Part shown: piece after piece, positions 1-9,072 of the stretch | How positions within the stretch are numbered: position 1 is the first letter of the stretch | Layout of the letters: every line of letters begins with the position of its first letter | Assembly (NCBI GenBank): GCA_900541585.1 | Contig: UQKD01000042.1 | Location: 1 to 9,072, forward strand | Reading direction: 5' to 3' | Length of the DNA stretch: 9,072 bases | DNA from: an uncultured Alistipes sp. | GTDB lineage: Bacteria; Bacteroidota; Bacteroidia; Bacteroidales; Rikenellaceae | Notes under the pieces: model-generated | What the model was told of the DNA's origin: nothing | What the model saw: only the letters and a program-made list of their open reading frames with translations | Database searches by the model: none | Made by a program: the position numbers and the translations under genes

Positions 1-521
1 CCCTTCGGCAGCGCGGCCAGCACGTCGAGGTACTCCTTCTCGGCGAGCGTCTGCAAACGCTCGATGCCCTGCTCGGCCGCAGCGCCGGGGTTGATGACCA
101 CGTAACGCTCGTAGTAGATGATCGCTTCGAGTTTCTTCGAAGGGATACCCAGCAGGTAGCCGATCTTCGAAGGAAGCGAACGGAAATACCAGATATGCAC
201 CACCGGAACGACCAGCGAGATATGGCCCATGCGCTCGCGGCGCACCTTCTTCTCGGTCACCTCCACGCCGCAGCGGTCGCAGACGATACCCTTGTAGCGG
301 ATACGCTTGTACTTGCCGCAGTGGCACTCGTAGTCCTTCACCGGGCCGAAGATACGCTCGCAGAACAGACCGTCGCGTTCGGGCTTGTACGTTCGGTAGT
401 TGATCGTTTCCGGTTTGAGCACCTCGCCGCTCGACTGGGCGAGAATCTCCTCGGGAGATGCCAGTCCAATCGAAATGCGATTGTAGCCGCCAGCCGGTTT
501 GTTATCTTTGTTGAATGGCAT
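1..521 (-). CDS. rpoC: RNA polymerase subunit beta' (N-terminal part)
   Basis: This is the largest subunit of the core RNA polymerase, which carries the catalytic Mg site and the DNA clamp. Only the first 173 codons lie in the window, and the reading frame runs off the left edge without a stop. I translated it from the ATG at 521: it begins [20 protein letters not shown] and contains the family's N-terminal block ([24 protein letters not shown]). The beta' zinc ribbon follows, with Cys66, Cys68, Cys81 and Cys84 in the usual C-x-C-x12-C-x2-C spacing, and then the [20 protein letters not shown] segment. All four zinc ligands are present. The gene starts 35 bases after the rpoB stop, with no Shine-Dalgarno but an A-rich leader, so it is almost certainly co-transcribed with rpoB. 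The catalytic NADFDGD motif would lie outside the window. Confidence 0.97.
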   Translation of the reverse strand, partial: MPFNKDNKPAGGYNRISIGLASPEEILAQSSGEVLKPETINYRTYKPERDGLFCERIFGPVKDYECHCGKYKRIRYKGIVCDRCGVEVTEKKVRRERMGHISLVVPVVHIWYFRSLPSKIGYLLGIPSKKLEAIIYYERYVVINPGAAAEQGIERLQTLAEKEYLDVLAALPK

Positions 522-556
522 AATGATTCAGTTTTTCTTTCTCGTTTTACTACCCT

Positions 557-4417
<3,861 letters not shown>

Positions 4418-4486
4418 CGTAAAATCCAAATTAGTTGAAGTGTAATGGGTTACGCTCCCCAAAATGTGCGGGTCATTATCCCGGCA

Positions 4487-4524
4487 ATGCTCCCGTATGA
4501 AGGCGTCATACGCCCCGGGAGCAT
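4487..4524 (-). promoter_or_regulatory. Two-part hairpin in the rpoB leader
   Basis: Read on the minus strand, ATGCTCCC (4524-4517) pairs perfectly with GGGAGCAT (4494-4487). Inside it GTATGA (4511-4506) pairs with TCATAC (4500-4495), leaving a five-base bulge on one side. A competing inner hairpin, GGCGT-ATG-ACGCC, can form within the same outer stem. No U-tract follows, so it is not a canonical terminator. It lies 69 bases before the rpoB start and could be a processing site, a pausing element or a leader structure. E. coli has an RNase III site in the equivalent rplL-rpoB gap. The pairing is seen; the role is inferred. Confidence 0.5.
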
Positions 4525-4532
4525 CCTATATT

Positions 4533-4576
4533 CCAAAAACCGGACACAGCTCCTGATCGGCACTTCCGGTCTTTAG
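4533..4576 (-). terminator. Terminator-like hairpin 2 between rplL and rpoB
   Basis: On the minus strand ACCGGA (4570-4565) pairs with TCCGGT (4544-4539), enclosing a 20-base loop and running straight into a T-tract (4539-4535). The preceding CTAAAG (4576-4571) can pair with the T-tract and the following GG, giving up to 12 pairs with one G-U at 4571/4538 and another at 4575/4534. An A-rich stretch before and a U-tract after the stem is typical of intrinsic terminators or attenuators. The large loop and the competing small hairpin GGTCT-AA-AGACC (4579-4568) reduce certainty. Because rpoB must still be transcribed, it would act as a partial terminator. Confidence 0.45.
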
Positions 4577-4580
4577 ACCA

Positions 4581-4620
4581 AGAAAAGGCATAGAGCTTAC
4601 ACACCGGTAAGCCCTATACC
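4581..4620 (-). terminator. Terminator-like hairpin 1 (attenuator) after rplL
   Basis: On the minus strand GGTATAGGGCTTAC (4620-4607) pairs with GTAAGCTCTATGCC (4600-4587) across a six-base loop. It is a continuous 14-pair stem with two G-U wobbles, followed directly by TTTTCT (4586-4581). On the plus strand the two wobbles become A-C mismatches, so the structure fits RNA made in the direction of the genes. It begins 34 bases after the rplL stop. In E. coli an attenuator in the same gap stops most transcripts so that ribosomal proteins exceed RNA polymerase; the same role is inferred here. Confidence 0.6.
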
Positions 4621-4653
4621 TGTTCGTCTTCTATTGACGCTTAAGCAGCAATG

Positions 4654-5031
4654 CTACTTGAGCTCAACTTCAGCACCTGCTTCCTCGAGCTGGCCTTTGA
4701 TCTGCTCAGCCTCCTCCTTGGAAACACCCTCCTTAACGGCCTTGGGAGCACCGTCAACGAGTGCTTTAGCATCGCCCAGCGAAAGACCTGCGATGTCCTT
4801 CACTACCTTGATAACCTGGAGCTTGGCCTGACCTGCGGCCTTCAGGATAACGTCGAACGACGTCTTCTCTGCAGCAGCAGCCTCGCCTGCGCCTGCAGCG
4901 GGGGCTGCAACGGCAACAGCGGCAGCAGCCGGCTCAATGCCATACTCCTCCTTGAGGATCTGTGCGAGTTCGTTTACCTCGGTAACCTTCAGGTTTACCA
5001 GTTCTTCAGCAAGTTTCTTTACGTCTGCCAT
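4654..5031 (-). CDS. rplL: 50S ribosomal protein L7/L12
   Basis: bL12, the mobile stalk protein that binds L10 as dimers and recruits translation factors such as EF-Tu and EF-G to the ribosome. At 125 residues it is normal length. Residues 1 to about 34 ([31 protein letters not shown], shown in part) form the dimerising, L10-binding domain. Residues about 35-55 are an Ala-rich flexible hinge (repeated Ala/Val/Gly/Pro), visible in the DNA as GC-rich GCA/GCC runs. The remainder is the factor-binding globular domain with the family signature KTSFDVIL, the [13 protein letters not shown] helix and [16 protein letters not shown]. The stop is TAG. The start follows a 43-base A/T-rich gap after rplJ with no Shine-Dalgarno, as is usual in Bacteroidota. 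A terminator-like hairpin lies 34 bases downstream. Confidence 0.98.
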   Translation of the reverse strand: MADVKKLAEELVNLKVTEVNELAQILKEEYGIEPAAAAVAVAAPAAGAGEAAAAEKTSFDVILKAAGQAKLQVIKVVKDIAGLSLGDAKALVDGAPKAVKEGVSKEEAEQIKGQLEEAGAEVELK

Positions 5032-5074
5032 AGTTGTAAGCTTATTAATTTGTTTTTGATTCTTGTTTGTGAAA

Positions 5075-5599
5075 TTAGTTGTTTCTCGATTCGAGCGTCT
5101 TCACGAGGCCCGCAATCTTTTGGCCTGCATTAGCCTGCAATGCAGAGATAACATTCTTGGCCGGGGACTGGAGCAGTGCGACGATGTCGGCGATAAGCTC
5201 TTCCTTCGACTTGATGTTACACAGAGTGTCCAGCTGATTGTCACCCACGTAAACGCAACCCTCGGCGAAAGCCGCCTTCAGAACGGGCTTCTCCGACTTC
5301 TTGCGGAACTCCTTGATCAAAACAGCGGGAGCTTTCGCAACGTTGGCGAACATAATCGAGGTAGGACCCTCCAATACTTTTACCAGATCAGCATCGGCCT
5401 TCTCCACCTTCTCGAGGGCTTTGCCCAGGAGGGTGTTCTTAACGACCACCAGCTTCACGTCGCTCTCGAAGCACTTGCGGCGCAGGGCAGCGGTCTGCTC
5501 TGCGTTCAGCGACTCGATGTCGGCGATATAGAAGTGAGGATAAGCCTGGAGCTGCTCGGCAAGGCTGTCAATTACAACCAGTTTTTCTTCCTTAGTCAT
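5075..5599 (-). CDS. rplJ: 50S ribosomal protein L10
   Basis: uL10, the base of the ribosomal stalk: its N-terminal domain binds 23S rRNA next to L11 and its C-terminal helix holds L12 dimers. Length is 174 residues, slightly above the roughly 165 of E. coli. The N terminus [18 protein letters not shown], the core [11 protein letters not shown] and LEGPTSIMF, and the C-terminal Ala/Leu-rich helix (about residues 135-170) match the family. It starts 17 bases after the rplA stop, and that gap contains a strong Shine-Dalgarno, unlike its neighbours. In many bacteria L10, with L12, represses its own mRNA through a leader upstream of rplJ; here the gap is too short to hold that leader, so any such control would need a site inside rplA or elsewhere. 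Confidence 0.98.
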   Translation of the reverse strand: MTKEEKLVVIDSLAEQLQAYPHFYIADIESLNAEQTAALRRKCFESDVKLVVVKNTLLGKALEKVEKADADLVKVLEGPTSIMFANVAKAPAVLIKEFRKKSEKPVLKAAFAEGCVYVGDNQLDTLCNIKSKEELIADIVALLQSPAKNVISALQANAGQKIAGLVKTLESRNN

Positions 5600-5616
5600 C
5601 TCTTCTCTCCTCCTTC
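5600..5616 (-). promoter_or_regulatory. Strong Shine-Dalgarno for rplJ
   Basis: The whole 17-base rplA-rplJ gap, read on the minus strand, is purines: GAAGGAGGAGAGAAGAG, then ATG. AAGGAGG is fully complementary to the conserved 3' end of 16S rRNA and ends nine bases before the start codon. The other leaders in the window have no such site; only rplK has a weaker AAGGA. Bacteroidota ribosomes normally make little use of Shine-Dalgarno pairing, which makes this site stand out. Confidence 0.75.
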
Positions 5617-6315
5617 TTATTTGGTTTCTACTGATTTGGAATCAATCTGCACGCCGGGGCTCATGGTGGTCGAGAGATAAACACTCTTCACGTAAGAACC
5701 TTTGGCAGCAGCCGGTTTCAGCTTGAGAATCATATTCAGCACCTCTTTCGCGTTGTCCACGATCTGATCTGCCGAAAACGAAACCTTGCCTACCGTCGTG
5801 TGGATGATACCGAATTTGTCGACCTTGAAGTCGATCTTACCGGCTTTCACCTCCTGGACGGCCTTGCCGACTTCCATCGTAACCGTACCGGTCTTGGGGT
5901 TCGGCATCAGTCCGCGGGGACCCAGAATACGGCCCAGCGCACCGACTTTACCCATCACATTGGGAGTACAGATGATCACGTCAACGTCGGTCCAGCCGGC
6001 CTTGATCTTGTCAACATACTCGTCCAGACCTACGTAGTCTGCGCCTGCAGCCTGTGCCTCGGCCTCCTTCTCGGGAGTACACAGCACCAGCACGCGCACC
6101 GTCTTACCGGTTCCGTGGGGAAGCGTCACCACGCCGCGGACCATCTGGTTCGCCTTGCGGGGATCGACACCCAGACGCACGTCGATATCCACCGAAGCGT
6201 CGAATTTCGTGAACGTAATTTCCTTCAGAAGAGCGGCAGCCTCCGAGAGCTTGTAAGCCTTACCGGCTTCCACCTTAGCGTAGGCGATCTTTTGATTTTT
6301 TGTCAACTTACTCAT
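5617..6315 (-). CDS. rplA: 50S ribosomal protein L1
   Basis: uL1, the protein of the mobile L1 stalk beside the ribosomal E site, which helps release deacylated tRNA. At 232 residues it matches the usual length (about 234). It begins [19 protein letters not shown]. Domain I segments include [20 protein letters not shown] and [17 protein letters not shown], domain II follows, and the signature [19 protein letters not shown] sits near residues 128-146. The end returns to domain I ([14 protein letters not shown]). It starts 11 bases after the rplK stop, preceded by GAAGAAG, which is at most a weak ribosome site. In E. coli L1 represses rplK-rplA through a leader before rplK; here the nusG-rplK gap is only 16 bases, so that arrangement is not evident. 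Confidence 0.98.
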   Translation of the reverse strand: MSKLTKNQKIAYAKVEAGKAYKLSEAAALLKEITFTKFDASVDIDVRLGVDPRKANQMVRGVVTLPHGTGKTVRVLVLCTPEKEAEAQAAGADYVGLDEYVDKIKAGWTDVDVIICTPNVMGKVGALGRILGPRGLMPNPKTGTVTMEVGKAVQEVKAGKIDFKVDKFGIIHTTVGKVSFSADQIVDNAKEVLNMILKLKPAAAKGSYVKSVYLSTTMSPGVQIDSKSVETK

Positions 6316-6326
6316 CTTCTTCGCAA

Positions 6327-6767
6327 TTACATATTAGGAAATTCTCCGACGACACTGATACCCATACTGCGGGCAGTACCGGCAACCATGCGCATAGCGG
6401 ATTCCAGCGTAAAGCAGTTCATATCGGGCATTTTGTCCTGCGCGATTTCGCGGATCTGATCCCACGTCACCTGACCGACCTTGTCGCGGTTGGGCTGTGC
6501 GGAACCTTTCTGCACTTTAGCTGCTTCCTTGAGCTGGATAGCTACGGGCGGCTGTTTTACAACAAAGTCGAACGACTTATCACTGTAAACCGTGATGATG
6601 ACCGGAAGAACCTTTCCCGCCTTGTCCTGCGTACGAGCATTGAATTGCTTGCAGAAGTCCATGATATTGACTCCCTTAGAACCCAATGCGGGACCAACCG
6701 GGGGCGAAGGATTGGCGGCACCACCTTTGATCTGCAATTTAATAAATGCAGCAACCTCTTTTGCCAT
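6327..6767 (-). CDS. rplK: 50S ribosomal protein L11
   Basis: uL11, which binds the GTPase-associated region of 23S rRNA at the stalk base, contacts elongation factors and is the site of thiopeptide (thiostrepton) action. Length is 146 residues, close to the usual 141-142. The N-terminal domain has the Pro-rich loop [10 protein letters not shown], with Pro22 and Pro26 in the positions tied to thiostrepton sensitivity. [15 protein letters not shown] follows, and the C-terminal RNA-binding domain (about 70-146) ends in [12 protein letters not shown]. The start is preceded by AAGGAAAACT, a modest Shine-Dalgarno-like AAGGA five bases from the ATG. It lies 16 bases after nusG and 11 bases before rplA, in the conserved nusG-rplK-rplA order. 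Confidence 0.98.
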   Translation of the reverse strand: MAKEVAAFIKLQIKGGAANPSPPVGPALGSKGVNIMDFCKQFNARTQDKAGKVLPVIITVYSDKSFDFVVKQPPVAIQLKEAAKVQKGSAQPNRDKVGQVTWDQIREIAQDKMPDMNCFTLESAMRMVAGTARSMGISVVGEFPNM

Positions 6768-6783
6768 AGTTTTCCTTGGTTAA

Positions 6784-7344
6784 TTATTCTTTTTCTACTT
6801 GGGTGAAACTCAACTCCATAGGAGTTTTGCGCCCGAATATCTTCACCGATACCGTGAGTTTCTTGCGCTCGTTGTCGACTGCCTCGATAGTACCTTGGAA
6901 GCTCGAGAAAGGACCGTCCGTAACTTTGACAGTCTCGCCGACAAAGAAGGGTATTTCGTTTTCCTCCTCCTGTGCGTTCAGCTCGTCGACGCGGCCGAGG
7001 ATGCGCGCTACCTCCTGCGGACGCAGGGGCGTGGCGTTCATCTTGCGGCTGTCCTCTTTGGTGTCGCCGAGGAAACCCAGCACGTTGGGGGTATTGCGAA
7101 TTATAATCGGAATCTGGCCTACGAACGCAGCCTCCACCAGCACGTAGCCCGGATAAGAAACCTTCTCCTTGGAGACCTTCTTTCCGTTGCGGATGGTATA
7201 GACTTTTTCAGTAGGGATCAGCACCTGGGAGATGTAGTCCTCAAGGTGGTTGTGGCGGATTTCAGCCTCGATATACTCTTTGACCTTCCCCTCCTTGCCA
7301 CCGATTGCGCGGACGACATACCATTGTTTCTTAATCTCGCTCAT
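6784..7344 (-). CDS. nusG: Transcription elongation/antitermination factor NusG
   Basis: NusG binds RNA polymerase across the clamp, increases processivity, and couples it to Rho or to the ribosome through its KOW domain. The frame stays open upstream to 7506, but that extension overlaps secE and is not NusG-like. The ATG at 7344 gives MSEIKKQWYVVRAIGGKEGK, a typical start, and 186 residues, close to the E. coli 181. Residues about 8-115 form the NGN domain (WYVVRA, VLIPTEKVY, SYPGYVLVEA, NTPNVLGFLG). A Glu-rich linker follows (LNAQEEENEIP), then the KOW motif FVGETVKVTDGPFSSFQGT with IEAVDNERKKLTV. The start is 14 bases after the secE stop and has no Shine-Dalgarno. The secE-nusG pair is one of the most conserved bacterial gene pairs. 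Confidence 0.98.
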   Translation of the reverse strand: MSEIKKQWYVVRAIGGKEGKVKEYIEAEIRHNHLEDYISQVLIPTEKVYTIRNGKKVSKEKVSYPGYVLVEAAFVGQIPIIIRNTPNVLGFLGDTKEDSRKMNATPLRPQEVARILGRVDELNAQEEENEIPFFVGETVKVTDGPFSSFQGTIEAVDNERKKLTVSVKIFGRKTPMELSFTQVEKE

Positions 7345-7358
7345 CGTTCTGCAAACAA

Positions 7359-7556
7359 TTAACGGCCAAGACCGCCCAGGGTCTTGTAAATGCCTGCCAT
7401 CACGTTCTCGAACGTCACGTCCATCGCCAGGACGACCACGGCGAAGATGACCGAAGCCACCATCACGACGATCGTAGAACTCTGGAGCTGCGGGAACGTA
7501 GGCCACGTCACCTTGTTTACAAGCTCGTTGTAAGATTCTTTAACGTATTTGAACAT
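7359..7556 (-). CDS. secE: Preprotein translocase subunit SecE
   Basis: SecE is the clamp subunit of the SecYEG channel in the inner membrane and stabilises SecY. The chosen start at 7556 gives 65 residues beginning MFKYVKESYNELVNKVTWPT. The longer frame back to 7607 runs through tRNA-Trp and is rejected. The amphipathic N-terminal helix and the KVTWP signature (residues 15-19) are followed by a single membrane span at about residues 28-48 (TIVVMVASVIFAVVVLAMDV). This is the short one-span form of most bacteria; E. coli has three spans in 127 residues. The start lies 18 bases after the tRNA-Trp 3' end, with no Shine-Dalgarno, so tRNA 3' processing would leave secE mRNA with a very short leader. 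Confidence 0.95.
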   Translation of the reverse strand: MFKYVKESYNELVNKVTWPTFPQLQSSTIVVMVASVIFAVVVLAMDVTFENVMAGIYKTLGGLGR

Positions 7557-7574
7557 ATCTTCGTCTTTTACTCT

Positions 7575-7648
7575 TGGCAGGAGCAGAGAGATTCGAACTC
7601 CCATCAACGGTTTTGGAGACCGCTATTCTACCCTTGAACTATGCTCCT
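7575..7648 (-). tRNA. tRNA-Trp (anticodon CCA)
   Basis: I folded this by eye. The acceptor AGGAGCA pairs with TGCTCCT, the D arm is GTTC/GAAT, the anticodon arm GCGGT-CTCCAAA-ACCGT gives anticodon CCA, the variable loop has four bases, and the T arm is GGGAG-TTCGAAT-CTCTC. The discriminator is G, and the 3' CCA is encoded at 7577-7575. The total is 74 bases with CCA. The gene sits between tuf and secE, a placement I recall from other Bacteroidota. Its 5' base directly follows the U-tract of the tuf terminator, and its 3' end is 18 bases from the secE start. Confidence 0.97.
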
Positions 7649-7681
7649 AAAAGAGGGAGGCGATGCGGATGACCGCCTCCC
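7649..7681 (-). terminator. Hairpin with U-tract after tuf
   Basis: On the minus strand GGGAGGCG (7681-7674) pairs perfectly with CGCCTCCC (7662-7655) across an 11-base loop, followed by TCTTTT (7654-7649). It begins 18 bases after the tuf stop. The GC-rich stem with a short U-rich tail fits an intrinsic terminator. The tail ends at 7649 and tRNA-Trp starts at 7648, so no promoter fits between them. Termination must therefore be partial, or downstream genes rely on a promoter inside tuf. Confidence 0.7.
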
Positions 7682-7699
7682 GGAATATTCGGATGTGAA

Positions 7700-8887
7700 T
7701 TACTTCACGATCTTCAGGATCTGGCCTGCACCTACCGTACGGCCACCCTCGCGGATTGCGAAACGCAGACCTTCGTTGATAGCTACGGGGTAGATCAGCT
7801 TCACGGTGATGGTCACGTGGTCGCCCGGCATAACCATGTCGACGCCTGCGGGCAGGTGAACCTCACCCGTTACGTCCATCGTACGCAGGTAGAACTGGGG
7901 ACGATAGTTGTTGTGGAACGGCGTGTGACGGCCACCCTCCTCTTTCTTCAGGATGTAGACCTCGGCCTCGAACTCGGTGTGCGGAGTGATCGAACCCGGC
8001 TTGGCGACTACCATACCGCGCTTAACCTCCTTCTTGTCGATACCGCGGAGCAGCAGACCTACGTTGTCGCCGGCCTCGCCCTCGTCGAGCAGCTTGCGGA
8101 ACATCTCGACGCCCGTGCAGGTCGACGTGAGGGTCTTCTCCTCAAGACCTACGATCTCGACGGGATCGCCTACGTGGATGACACCGGTTTCGATACGGCC
8201 CGTTACGACGGTACCGCGGCCGGTGATCGAGAACACGTCCTCGACAGGCATCAGGAACGGCTTCTCGTTCTCACGCGGAGGAACGGGGATATATTCGTCA
8301 ACGGCAGCCATCAGCTCCATGATCTTCTCCTCCCACTGCGGCTCGCCGTTCAGGCCGCCGAGTGCGGAACCGCGGATGATGGGAGCGTTGTCACCATCGT
8401 ACTCATACTTGGAAAGCAGGTCGCGAACCTCCATCTCGACCAGGTCGAGCATTTCGGGGTCGTCCACCATGTCGCACTTGTTCAGGAAAACGACGATGCG
8501 CGGCACGTTCACCTGACGGGCGAGCAGTACGTGCTCGTTGGTCTGGGGCATCGGACCGTCCGTAGCGGCAACGACCAGGATAGCGCCGTCCATCTGGGCA
8601 GCACCGGTAACCATGTTCTTCACATAGTCGGCGTGGCCCGGGCAGTCTACGTGCGCGTAGTGGCGGTTGGCCGTCTGGTACTCAACGTGCGAGGTGTTGA
8701 TCGTGATACCACGCTCTTTCTCCTCGGGAGCGTTATCGATCGAGTCGAACGAACGGAGTTCCGACAGACCGTTCTTTGCCAAAACAGTCGTGATAGCAGC
8801 GGTAAGGGTGGTCTTACCGTGGTCAACGTGACCGATGGTACCGATGTTTACGTGCGGTTTCGACCGGTCGAATTTTTCTTTTGCCAT
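7700..8887 (-). CDS. tuf: Translation elongation factor EF-Tu
   Basis: EF-Tu is the GTPase that delivers aminoacyl-tRNA to the ribosomal A site. At 395 residues it is full length. The G domain shows G1 GHVDHGKT (residues 19-26), the switch I segment [14 protein letters not shown] from Arg59 with Thr62, G3 DCPGHADY from Asp81, with catalytic His85, G4 NKCD (136-139) and G5 SAL (174-176). Domains 2 and 3 follow, with [23 protein letters not shown] and the C terminus [14 protein letters not shown]. No key residue is missing. The start has no Shine-Dalgarno and sits behind an A/T-rich leader. A tRNA-Gly lies upstream and a terminator hairpin plus tRNA-Trp lie downstream, reminiscent of the E. coli tRNA-tufB arrangement. 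Codon use is strongly biased, as expected for a highly expressed gene. Confidence 0.99.
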   Translation of the reverse strand: MAKEKFDRSKPHVNIGTIGHVDHGKTTLTAAITTVLAKNGLSELRSFDSIDNAPEEKERGITINTSHVEYQTANRHYAHVDCPGHADYVKNMVTGAAQMDGAILVVAATDGPMPQTNEHVLLARQVNVPRIVVFLNKCDMVDDPEMLDLVEMEVRDLLSKYEYDGDNAPIIRGSALGGLNGEPQWEEKIMELMAAVDEYIPVPPRENEKPFLMPVEDVFSITGRGTVVTGRIETGVIHVGDPVEIVGLEEKTLTSTCTGVEMFRKLLDEGEAGDNVGLLLRGIDKKEVKRGMVVAKPGSITPHTEFEAEVYILKKEEGGRHTPFHNNYRPQFYLRTMDVTGEVHLPAGVDMVMPGDHVTITVKLIYPVAINEGLRFAIREGGRTVGAGQILKIVK

Positions 8888-9017
8888 AGTATTAAGTATT
8901 TAAAGTATTGTTAAAAATTGTCCTAAAGTTTTAAAATTCATTTCGCAGAACAAGCGAGCGACACAAACTCCCCATCATCGCTGAACGGAGGCGTTCGTAT
9001 CACACGCTGCTGCGCAC
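8888..9017 (-). promoter_or_regulatory. tuf leader between tRNA-Gly and tuf
   Basis: These 130 bases hold no gene. On the minus strand the first half is GC-rich and foldable: CGCAG (9014-9010) can pair with CTGCG (8948-8944). This encloses hairpin GAACG-CCTC-CGTTC (8996-8983) and, directly after it, AGCGAT (8982-8977) with GTCGCT (8962-8957). The second half is A/T-rich, with three copies of AATACT(T) just before the ATG. I found no convincing Bacteroidota promoter (TTG and TAnnTTTG), so tuf is probably transcribed with the upstream tRNA genes. The role of the fold is inferred. Confidence 0.35.
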
Positions 9018-9072
9018 TGGAGCGGAAGACGAGGCTCAAACTCGCGACCCTCAGCTTGGAAGGCTGATGCTC
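9018..9072 (-). tRNA. tRNA-Gly (anticodon UCC), 5' end missing
   Basis: The 3' three quarters of a tRNA are cut by the right edge. On the minus strand it starts in the D arm (GAGC), then has the anticodon arm TCAGC-CTTCCAA-GCTGA with anticodon TCC, variable loop GGGTC, T arm GCGAG-TTTGAGC-CTCGT, acceptor strand CTTCCGC, discriminator T and an encoded CCA (9020-9018). The missing acceptor strand is predicted to be GCGGAAG. It lies upstream of tuf, consistent with a tRNA-tuf transcript. Confidence 0.94.

Noticed and set aside
4418..4450. ACTAATTTGG just before rpoB as a Bacteroidota -7 promoter element
   Set aside because: It lacks one base of TAnnTTTG, there is no TTG at the right distance, and it would leave almost no leader before the ATG.
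4418..4462. Upstream ATG at 4462 as the rpoB start
   Set aside because: The extra 15 residues are unlike RpoB N termini and the product from 4417 matches the Bacteroidales family start.
4450..4524. A 24-codon reading frame ([11 protein letters not shown]...) upstream of rpoB as a leader peptide
   Set aside because: It starts within a hairpin stem, has no initiation signal and no attenuation-type codon run; a frame of this size is expected by chance.
4860..4930. GCA/GCC repeat tract
   Set aside because: It encodes the Ala-rich hinge of L7/L12 and needs no other explanation.
5800..6459. A 219-codon plus-strand frame over rplA and the end of rplK
   Set aside because: In-register antisense of rplA with no family resemblance; rplA and rplK are unmistakable on the other strand.
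7345..7506. Upstream start for nusG at 7506
   Set aside because: It would overlap nearly all of secE, and the extension is an out-of-frame reading of secE, whereas MSEIKKQWYVV is a normal NusG start.
7557..7607. Upstream start for secE at 7607
   Set aside because: The extension is translated from the tRNA-Trp gene.
8888..8909. Three AATACT(T) copies before the tuf start as a repeat element
   Set aside because: They are short, unevenly spaced (9 and 7 bases), and within an A/T-rich leader where such similarity is easily fortuitous.
7817..8914. A 365-codon open frame on the plus strand across tuf
   Set aside because: In-register antisense of tuf; the absence of TTA, CTA and TCA codons in tuf accounts for it.

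Overview
This window carries the core transcription/translation gene cluster of a bacterium, and every gene reads on the minus strand. From the right edge the order of transcription is tRNA-Gly(UCC, partial), tuf, tRNA-Trp(CCA), secE, nusG, rplK, rplA, rplJ, rplL, rpoB and rpoC (partial, running off the left edge). The protein sequences point to Bacteroidota: RpoB has the Bacteroidales-type N terminus and insertions, SecE is a short single-span protein, and almost no gene has a Shine-Dalgarno sequence (starts sit behind A/T-rich leaders). The high GC content and strong codon bias suggest an Alistipes/Rikenellaceae-like gut member. The genus is an inference from recollected sequence style and was not searched.

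Right part (about 7575-9072): the 3' part of a tRNA-Gly is followed by a 130-base leader without a gene (a GC-rich, foldable half and then an A/T-rich half), then EF-Tu. A GC-rich hairpin with a short U-tract follows tuf, and its tail ends exactly at the first base of tRNA-Trp. The tRNA has an encoded CCA and lies 18 bases ahead of secE.

Middle (4654-7556): secE, nusG, rplK, rplA, rplJ and rplL are packed with gaps of 11-43 bases and look like one transcript. They encode the Sec channel subunit SecE, the elongation factor NusG, and the ribosomal L11/L1 and L10/L12 stalk proteins. The 17-base gap before rplJ holds a full AGGAGG Shine-Dalgarno, which is exceptional here.

Left part (1-4653): rplL and rpoB are separated by the largest gap (236 bases to the chosen rpoB start). 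It holds three consecutive hairpins in the transcribed direction, two of them terminator-like. This is the expected place for attenuation that sets the ratio of ribosomal proteins to RNA polymerase. rpoB and the first 173 codons of rpoC follow.

No new multi-gene system is visible. The gene content is ordinary housekeeping, and the points worth a second look are regulatory: the rplL-rpoB hairpins, the tuf terminator touching tRNA-Trp, the lone strong Shine-Dalgarno before rplJ, and the structured tuf leader.
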